The position numbers and the translations under genes are program-made. From positions 992,001 through 1,056,000 of the forward strand of contig NZ_JAUSTJ010000001.1 of assembly GCF_030812785.1 (NCBI RefSeq): DNA of 64,000 nucleotides. Direction: 5' to 3'. The notes under the pieces were generated by a model, which ran no database searches, was not told where the DNA came from, and was given only the letters and a program-made list of their open reading frames with translations. The DNA comes from Sphingomonas kyeonggiensis (GTDB lineage: Bacteria; Pseudomonadota; Alphaproteobacteria; Sphingomonadales; Sphingomonadaceae). Positions 32,821 through 39,272 of the stretch are shown piece after piece; the first letter of the stretch is position 1; every line of letters starts with the position of its first letter.

Positions 32821-33579
32821 TTCCCGCGCCATGCTCGCCGGCGTGGCGGTCTTGCCGCTCCTGCAGGCGCGGATCGCGCTCGGCTCGGGCCGCTCGCCCC
32901 GCGCCTCGAAGATCGCGATATAGCCGCCGGCCGAGGGCATCGGCTTGATCGAGACCAGCGAGTAGCCGACCGCGGCGAACTCGCACTTGAGCAGTTCGGG
33001 CGGGGTGCCGTGATCCTGGGTCGGGCGATTGGCGTCGACCACCACCGCCTGGCCGCCGGGCGCGAGCGCCGGGCGGAGCCGCCAGAGGAATTCGTAGGGG
33101 CTCTCGATCTCATGGTACATGTGGACCATGAGGACGCGGTCGAAGCTGTTCTCGGGCAGGCGCGGATCGGCGGGCAGGCCGAGACGCACGCTGACATTGT
33201 CGAGCTTCTCGCGCAGCACGCGGGTGGCGAGATAGTCGCGCGTCTCGGGGACGATGTCCTCGGCGACGACGCGGCCCTTCTTGCCGACGCGGGTGGCGAG
33301 GCGGACGGTGTAATAGCCTTCGCCTGCGCCGATATCGGCGACGGTCATGTCCGGCTTGATGCCCGCCAGGTCCATCACCTGGCCGGCTTCGTTCAGCCGG
33401 TCGCGCGCTTCCTCGGTCGACCAGCGCGGCGAGAGGATGGTGGCGACGGGCCGGTCGGCGGCGGGGAAGCCGCTGTGCGGCGCCGGCGCGTCGTCATCCT
33501 GGGCCTTGTTGTCGATCATCGCCGCCCCGCCGCACGCGGCGAGCGCCATGGTCAGCAGCAGGGCGAGGCCCGATCTCAA
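32806..33579 (-). CDS. Class I SAM-dependent methyltransferase with lipoprotein signal
   Basis: The 257-residue protein has a clear lipobox (ALLLTMALAAC) before a Rossmann methyltransferase domain: MTVADIGAGEGYYTVRLA (SAM motif I), LAPGGQAVVVDANRP (post-II) and a hydrophobic strand near the C-terminus. A methyltransferase needs SAM, which is cytoplasmic, so export by the lipoprotein path is odd; either the N-terminus is a false signal or the domain binds another ligand. Proteins of this layout recur in alphaproteobacteria. Its ATG overlaps the prfB stop (ATGA), suggesting coupling to prfB. Confidence 0.82.
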   Translation of the reverse strand: MRSGLALLLTMALAACGGAAMIDNKAQDDDAPAPHSGFPAADRPVATILSPRWSTEEARDRLNEAGQVMDLAGIKPDMTVADIGAGEGYYTVRLATRVGKKGRVVAEDIVPETRDYLATRVLREKLDNVSVRLGLPADPRLPENSFDRVLMVHMYHEIESPYEFLWRLRPALAPGGQAVVVDANRPTQDHGTPPELLKCEFAAVGYSLVSIKPMPSAGGYIAIFEARGERPEPSAIRACRSGKTATPASMARESKEP

Positions 33580-34703
33580 TCGACATCCTCCACTTCGACC
33601 GTCTCGCCGGTCACGCGCTGGGATAGCGCGGCAGCCATGAACGCGTCGAGGTCCCCGTCGAGCACATCACCGGGCGCGGTGGAAGTCACGCCGGTGCGCA
33701 GGTCCTTCACCAGCTGGTAGGGCTGGAGGACATAGGAGCGGATCTGGTGGCCCCAGCCGATATCGGTCTTGCTGGCGTTGGTCGCGTTCGCAGCGGCCTC
33801 GCGCTCGGCCAGCTCGCGCTCGTAGAGGCGGGCGCGCAGCTGGTTATAGGCCTCGGCCTTGTTCTTGTGCTGCGAACGCTGGTTCTGGCACTGCACGACG
33901 ATGCCGGTGGGAAGGTGCGTGATGCGCACCGCCGAATCGGTGGTGTTGATGTGCTGGCCGCCCGCGCCCGAGGCGCGGTAGGTGTCGATGCGCAGCTCGC
34001 TCTCGTTGATCTCTATGGCGATGTCGTCGTCGATCACCGGGTACACCCAGATCGAGGAGAAGCTGGTGTGGCGGCGCGCGGCGCTATCGTACGGCGAGAT
34101 ACGGACGAGGCGGTGCACGCCGCTCTCGGTCTTGGCGTAGCCGTATGCGTTCTCGCCCTTCACCAGCAGGGTCGCCGACTTGATGCCCGCCTGCTCGCCG
34201 GCGTGGTAATCGACCAGCTCGACCTTGAGGCCGTGGCGCTCCGCCCAGCGCGTGTACATGCGCTGGAGCATGCCCGCCCAGTCGTTGCTCTCGGTGCCGC
34301 CGGCGCCCGAATTGATCTCGATATAGGTGTCGTTGGCATCGGCCTCGCCCGAGAGCAGGGCCATGACCTTGTCCTTCTCGGCGCGCTCGGCCAGCGCGGC
34401 GAGGCTGGCGGTGCCTTCGCTCGCCATTTCCTCGTCGCCCTCGGCCTCGGCCATCTCGATCAGCTCGGCGGTGTCGTTGAGCTCGGTCTCGATCGCGCGG
34501 GTGGCGGTGATCGATTCGTCGAGGCGGCGACGCTCGCGCATCACGTCCTGGGCCTTCTTGGCGTCGTTCCAGAGAGTCGGATCCTCGACGCGCGCGTTCA
34601 GCTCGTCGAGCCGGCGCAGCGCCCGGTCCCAATCGAGGAAGCGGCGGAGCAGCGCGAGCGACTCCTTGATGTTGTCGACATGAGCCTGCGCTTCGGCGCG
34701 CAT
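33576..34703 (-). CDS. prfB: Peptide chain release factor 2
   Basis: The 375-residue RF2 reads UAA and UGA stop codons. The GGQ motif is GAGGQHINTTDSAVRI; the codon-recognition tripeptide is SPY in RISPYDSAARRHTSF, where E. coli has SPF. The reading frame is uninterrupted at codon 20-30, so the autoregulatory +1 frameshift of many prfB genes is absent. I chose ATG 34703 because GGAG stands 9 nt upstream; ATG 34718 lies in front of that site. A palindromic repeat separates it from PBP1A upstream. Confidence 0.96.
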   Translation of the reverse strand: MRAEAQAHVDNIKESLALLRRFLDWDRALRRLDELNARVEDPTLWNDAKKAQDVMRERRRLDESITATRAIETELNDTAELIEMAEAEGDEEMASEGTASLAALAERAEKDKVMALLSGEADANDTYIEINSGAGGTESNDWAGMLQRMYTRWAERHGLKVELVDYHAGEQAGIKSATLLVKGENAYGYAKTESGVHRLVRISPYDSAARRHTSFSSIWVYPVIDDDIAIEINESELRIDTYRASGAGGQHINTTDSAVRITHLPTGIVVQCQNQRSQHKNKAEAYNQLRARLYERELAEREAAANATNASKTDIGWGHQIRSYVLQPYQLVKDLRTGVTSTAPGDVLDGDLDAFMAAALSQRVTGETVEVEDVD

Positions 34704-34725
34704 AATCAGTAACTCCAAATCATTC

Positions 34726-34807
34726 CGTCATCCCGGCGAAAGCCGGGATCTCGTGCCTCAGGCTGCACCTTCTACTGCCTGAGATCCCGGCTTTCGCCGG
34801 GATGACG
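34726..34807. repeat. Palindromic intergenic repeat (CGTCATCCCGG subtype)
   Basis: 82-bp element with perfect 27-bp arms (34726-34752 and 34781-34807). The inner hairpin CCCGGCGAAAGCCGGG lies within each arm. The same arms occur at 63281-63362, 28.6 kb away. Confidence 0.88.
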
Positions 34808-34839
34808 AGATGGGCCGGGATGACGATATAGGTGCCGCG

Positions 34840-37353
34840 CTAGTAGATTCCGCCCTCGCGTTGCAAGAAGTCGCTGTCGCCTTCCTGCTTCTTGGGGGCG
34901 GCCTTCTTCTCGACGGCCTTGGTTTCGGGCGCCTCTTCCTGGTCGCGGCGGCCGCGGCGTTGCTCGGTCTCGGGCTTGAAGGCTTCCCAGATCACGCCGG
35001 AGAGCGGATCGCTGGACGGCCAGGCGCCGGTCACCGGCTTGCCCGAGGCGCGGTCGATGCGGACCATGCGGATGCCCTGGGGCGCGGTGAAGGGGACCTT
35101 CTCCATGCCTTCGAAGGCGGGGATGGCGAACTGCTTGAAGATCGGCGCGGCGATCGAGCCGCCCTGGGCATAGCCGCCCAGGTTGGTCGGCGTGTCATAG
35201 CCGATATAGAGGCCGCCGATCATCTGCGGGGTGCCGCCGACGAACCACACATCGGTCGGGCCCGAGGTGGTGCCGGTCTTGCCCATCATCGGGCGATTCA
35301 GGTCGCGCAGCACGGTGGCGGTGCCGCGCTGGACCACGCCCTCGGCGATATGGACCATCTGATAGGCGGAGAGCGCGTCGATCACCTGCTTGGCGCGGTT
35401 GACCGGCCGCGGCATCGCTCCGCCCTTCCAGTCGGGCGCGTTGCAGCCTTCGCAGGGGCGCCAGTTCTCGGGCCACACCACCGCGCCCTTGCGGTTCTGG
35501 ACGAAGTCGATCAGCGACGGGTTGAGTGCCCGGCCATGGTTCACCAGGATCGAATAGGCGTTGACCATGCGCAGCACGGTCGTCTCGCCGGCGCCCAGCG
35601 CATAGCTGAGATAGGGCGGGAATTTTTGGCGCGACACGCCGATGCGCTGGATCAGGTCGACGACGTGATCCATGCCGGTCTGGTTGGCGATCTGCACCGT
35701 CATCAGGTTGCGCGACTGCTCGATGCCCCAGCGCAGCGTCTTGGGGCCGGCGCCGCGGGCATTGCCGAAGTTGCGGAAGCATTTCTGGCCGAGATTGGCG
35801 CCCTGCCACACGCAGAACGGGCCATCGACCACGATCGAGGCCGGGGTCATCCCCTGCTCGAGCGCGGAGGCATAGACGATCGGTTTGATCGTCGAGCCCG
35901 GCTGGCGCTGGGCCTGGGTGGCGCGGTTGAAACTCTGGATGCGCGAATCGAAGCCGCCCTGCATGGCGAGGATGCGGCCGGTGCGCGGATCCTCGACCAC
36001 CATGCCGCCCGAGACCTTGGGGATCGAGCGCAGCGACCATTGGCCGCCGGCCTCGGGCGCCACCGCGACGATGTCGCCGGGCTTGAACGCGTCGAACGCC
36101 TGGCCGCCCTGGCCGCGCACCGGCATGGTCGCCGCCCATTTGGGCAGGGTGCCGGTCGAGCCGTCGTCGAAGCCGATCTGCCAGCCATCGCCGCTGCGCT
36201 CGATCAGCACGCCGGCGCGCCAATTCTCGTAATCGACGCCGATATTGGTGTTGAGGAAGGACTGGAGCCAGCTGCGGCCGATATCGGCATGACCGATCGG
36301 GCCCGACCAGCCACGGCCGCGGTCGTAGCGCAGCAGGCCGTCGCGCAGTGCCTTTTGCGCGTACTGCTGGAGCTTGGGATCGAGCGAGGTGCGCACCCAC
36401 AGGCCGCCCGAATAGACGCTGTACGGGCCGGTCTCGTCGGTCTCGCCGAACTTGTCGATCAGTTGGCGGCGGACCTCCTCGGTGAAATAGCCGCCGACGC
36501 GCTCGAACTTCGGCGTCTGGCGCGGCACGGTTCCCAAGGGCGAGGCGACCGCCGAATCATGCTGGGCCTGGTCGATGAAGCCGTTCTCGAGCATCTGCCC
36601 GAGCACCCAGTTGCGCCGGTCGAGCGCGCGCTGGGTGTGGCGCTCGGGATCGTAGTTGGACGGGCCCTTGGGCAGGATCGCCAGATAGGCCATCTGCGGC
36701 AGGGTCAGCTCGCCCAGCTCCTTGCCGAAATAGGCCTGGCTCGCCGCCTCGACGCCGCCGGCGTTGCGCCCCAGCTCGATCGAGTTGAGGTAGAGTTCCA
36801 TGATCTGCTGCTTGGTGAGCACATCCTCCATGCGCCAGGCGAGGATGCCCTCCTTGGCCTTGCGGAGATAGCTGGTCTCGTTGCCGACCAGCAGGTTCTT
36901 GGCGACCTGCTGGGTGATCGTCGAGGTGCCGCGCGGGGTCGAGCCGCTGACCAGCCCCTGGAAGGCGGCGCGCACCAGGCCGGGGAAATCGACGCCGTGA
37001 TGCTCGAAGAAGGTCTTGTCCTCGGCGGACATGTACGCCTCGACGAGGAGCTTGGGATATTCCTCGAAGCTCAGCTGCACGCGGCGCTCGCGCGCATAGC
37101 TGTGGATCGGCAGGCCTTCCGCCGAGCGGACATTGGTCGGCAGCGGCGGCTCGTAGTTCTTCAGCGTGTCGACCGAGGGCAGGTTGCGCGCGATGAACAG
37201 CCAGACCAGGAAGACGAAGACGCCCGATAGCAGGGCGAGGACCGCGAGAATCCGGAACCACCAGCGGTGGCGGACGCGACCGAACAGCCCCTTGAAGCCC
37301 CCGATCTCGCGCTTGATGCGCATCTTTACGCTGGAAGTGGAACCGTCGGACAT
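34840..37353 (-). CDS. Penicillin-binding protein 1A (bifunctional transglycosylase/transpeptidase)
   Basis: An 837-residue class A PBP. A cytoplasmic basic tail leads to one membrane span (residues about 34-56). The GT51 domain follows, with the catalytic Glu111 in MSAEDKTFFEHHGVDF and the segment RGTSTITQQVAKNLL. The transpeptidase has SxxK in QPGSTIKPIVYAS, a SxN-type EQSRNLM, and KTGTTSG. The tail after about residue 790 is charged and likely disordered. It builds and crosslinks peptidoglycan. The amidase upstream on the same strand makes this a cell-wall gene pair. Confidence 0.96.
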   Translation of the reverse strand: MSDGSTSSVKMRIKREIGGFKGLFGRVRHRWWFRILAVLALLSGVFVFLVWLFIARNLPSVDTLKNYEPPLPTNVRSAEGLPIHSYARERRVQLSFEEYPKLLVEAYMSAEDKTFFEHHGVDFPGLVRAAFQGLVSGSTPRGTSTITQQVAKNLLVGNETSYLRKAKEGILAWRMEDVLTKQQIMELYLNSIELGRNAGGVEAASQAYFGKELGELTLPQMAYLAILPKGPSNYDPERHTQRALDRRNWVLGQMLENGFIDQAQHDSAVASPLGTVPRQTPKFERVGGYFTEEVRRQLIDKFGETDETGPYSVYSGGLWVRTSLDPKLQQYAQKALRDGLLRYDRGRGWSGPIGHADIGRSWLQSFLNTNIGVDYENWRAGVLIERSGDGWQIGFDDGSTGTLPKWAATMPVRGQGGQAFDAFKPGDIVAVAPEAGGQWSLRSIPKVSGGMVVEDPRTGRILAMQGGFDSRIQSFNRATQAQRQPGSTIKPIVYASALEQGMTPASIVVDGPFCVWQGANLGQKCFRNFGNARGAGPKTLRWGIEQSRNLMTVQIANQTGMDHVVDLIQRIGVSRQKFPPYLSYALGAGETTVLRMVNAYSILVNHGRALNPSLIDFVQNRKGAVVWPENWRPCEGCNAPDWKGGAMPRPVNRAKQVIDALSAYQMVHIAEGVVQRGTATVLRDLNRPMMGKTGTTSGPTDVWFVGGTPQMIGGLYIGYDTPTNLGGYAQGGSIAAPIFKQFAIPAFEGMEKVPFTAPQGIRMVRIDRASGKPVTGAWPSSDPLSGVIWEAFKPETEQRRGRRDQEEAPETKAVEKKAAPKKQEGDSDFLQREGGIY

Positions 37354-37461
37354 GCGGGTCGCGGTTTAGCAGGATTGAAGGCGGATGCCAGCCGGAGTCT
37401 CGGCGGCTCGTCGTGCGGGAGGATCGCTCCCGAAATGGGATTATTCCCTAAGTGAAACCAC

Positions 37462-37499
37462 ATCCCCTCGCGCCCTCTATAATGAGGGCACAAGGGGAT
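37462..37499. promoter_or_regulatory. Nested palindrome with a TATAAT centre
   Basis: Inverted repeats are nested: outer ATCCCCT/AGGGGAT, inner GCCCTC/GAGGGC, centre TATAAT, with 3-nt asymmetric bulges (CGC and ACA). It lies 16 nt beyond the amidase stop, upstream of PBP1A. It could be the amidase terminator hairpin, an operator, or a -10 box embedded in a dyad. Confidence 0.45.
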
Positions 37500-37515
37500 T
37501 GATGAGGAGAGTTTT

Positions 37516-38778
37516 TCAGCGAGACGCCAGCGTCCGCGTCGCCATGCGCGTCGCGAAATGGATTTCCACGGCCTTGCGCACGCTCTGCGCCACTTTCCTG
37601 CGCCCTTCGTCCGAGGCCAGGAAGGCGGCGTCGCTATCGTTCGAGATATAGCCCGTCTCGAACAGCACGGAGGGCATGTCCGGCGCCTTGAGCACCATCA
37701 GCGACGCCATGCGGTGATAATTGGCCTTGATCGGGATGAGCGGCTGCGCCTCGCGGCCGAGCAGGCGTGCGAAGCTCGCCGACATGTTCATCGTCTCGCG
37801 CTGGGTGAGATCGATGAGGATCGAGGAGATGTCCGGATTCTGCGAGCCGAGGTCGACGCCGGCGATGATGTCGGCCTTGTTTTCGCGCGCCGCCAGCCGC
37901 GCCGCTTCCTTGTCTGAGGCGACTTCGGAGAGCGTGTAGACGGTGGCACCCGAGGCATCGGCATTGCCTGCGCTGTCGCAGTGGACCGAGATGAACAGGT
38001 CCGCGCCCAGCTTGCGGGCGAGGCCGTAGCGTTCTTGGAGGACCAGGAAGCGATCATCCTCGCGGGTGAGCGCCACGCGCACCCGGCCCGAGGCGAGCAG
38101 CGCGTCCTTCATGGCGAGCGCGGCCTTGAGGGTGAGGTCCTTCTCGCGCAGGCCATTGGCGCCGATCGCGCCGGGATCGTGCCCGCCATGGCCGGCATCG
38201 ATCACCACCAGCGGGCGATCGGAGGCGCCATAGACGCGCGGCAGCGATGCCGGCGGCGCGCGGCGGGGCAGCGCGATCGTCTCGCTGTAGCGGCTATGGC
38301 CCGCGGGCTGCACATAGGAGAAGGGCGGCAGGAAGCTCATCCGCCGCTCGGCCGCGGCGCGAGCGAACTGCGCGTCGTCCACGGTGCGCAGCTGCAGGGT
38401 GAGTGTGCGCCCGTCGCGCCCGAAGCTGCCTTCGGTCACGATCGCCGGCCGCGCGAGATCGAGCACGATCCGCGCGCCCTCGGCGCCTTGCGAGCCCTGT
38501 CGGATGCTCGTTACCGGTCCCTCGGCATACGCGCGGCTACCCGGCTCGGCGCCCTTGGCGTCCAGCACGATCCGCTGCGGTCCAGCCAGCATGAAAGCGC
38601 TCGCCTGGGTCACCGGCTCGTCGAACTTGACGATCACGCGGTCACCCTTGACGCGCACTTCCTGCACGACGCCCGCCCAGCTTGGAACTCCGGTCAACCA
38701 GCCGGAGAGCAAGGCGAGCAGGAACAGCACCCTGACGCTATGCCGCGCCGGGGCTCTGGGGGTCCAGCCCAAAACCAT
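37516..38778 (-). CDS. amiC: N-acetylmuramoyl-L-alanine amidase with AMIN domain
   Basis: The 420-residue protein has a signal peptide (hydrophobic core LFLLALLSGWLTGV), an AMIN domain (about residues 35-130, VVQEVRVKGDRVIVKFDEPV) that targets septal peptidoglycan or the outer-membrane Tol-Pal region, and a C-terminal Amidase_3 domain with VVIDAGHGGHDPGAIG (zinc His), EKDLTLK with its Glu, FISVHCDS and the catalytic Glu in VLFETGYI. It splits the stem peptide from MurNAc during cell separation. The assignment to amiC is by architecture. Confidence 0.92.
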   Translation of the reverse strand: MVLGWTPRAPARHSVRVLFLLALLSGWLTGVPSWAGVVQEVRVKGDRVIVKFDEPVTQASAFMLAGPQRIVLDAKGAEPGSRAYAEGPVTSIRQGSQGAEGARIVLDLARPAIVTEGSFGRDGRTLTLQLRTVDDAQFARAAAERRMSFLPPFSYVQPAGHSRYSETIALPRRAPPASLPRVYGASDRPLVVIDAGHGGHDPGAIGANGLREKDLTLKAALAMKDALLASGRVRVALTREDDRFLVLQERYGLARKLGADLFISVHCDSAGNADASGATVYTLSEVASDKEAARLAARENKADIIAGVDLGSQNPDISSILIDLTQRETMNMSASFARLLGREAQPLIPIKANYHRMASLMVLKAPDMPSVLFETGYISNDSDAAFLASDEGRRKVAQSVRKAVEIHFATRMATRTLASR

Positions 38779-39272
38779 AGATTGATACTCTGACTACACG
38801 TCTGCCCTGACGTGACCGGACTAGACGGCGCGCCTCAAATCGACGTGAAGCGACGCGGTTAATTTCCGATTCGGCATGTTTTTGCCGGCAAGGCTGCAAA
38901 TGCTTGCCGGTCTCTTTGCCGGTTTTGGCCAAGGTTGCCGCGCCGTTACGGTAATGCTAGGCAGCTTTGTCCGGCCCTTGCGCCGGACCTTTCCCGCGGC
39001 CACATCTGCCGCGACAGTTCAGGTTGACGCTCACATGAGGCAATTTCCGCAACGTCTGCACCGATTGGCCGAACCGGCCGGTCGCGTGGTGGCGGCGGAG
39101 CTGGCGGACCACCGGTTCGCGCGTGCCCTGCGAGCAGCAGCAGTTTTCGAAACCCGCGAGACCGCAGCCGGCCAATCCGCCGGCCAGGGCCGCATTGTAT
39201 GTCGCGCGCCTGCGCGAGCCCTCCGCAACACAAATTCAGAGGGCTGGGGCCGGCGCGCCCGGAGAATAATAA
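38779..39272 (+). promoter_or_regulatory. Long leader region of rne
   Basis: This 494-bp divergent gap lies between the amidase and RNase E genes and holds no convincing gene. A stem-loop CCGGCAAG/CTTGCCGG (38885-38910) is followed by TCTCTTT and could be an attenuator or terminator on the plus strand. Several GC-rich stems follow. RNase E genes of other bacteria have long 5' leaders used for autoregulation, so I infer the same here. A TTGACG hexamer at 39024-39029 has no matching -10. Confidence 0.5.

Noticed and set aside
33576-34718. Programmed frameshift in prfB
   Set aside because: The frame is continuous from a good ribosome-binding site, with no in-frame TGA near codons 20-30.
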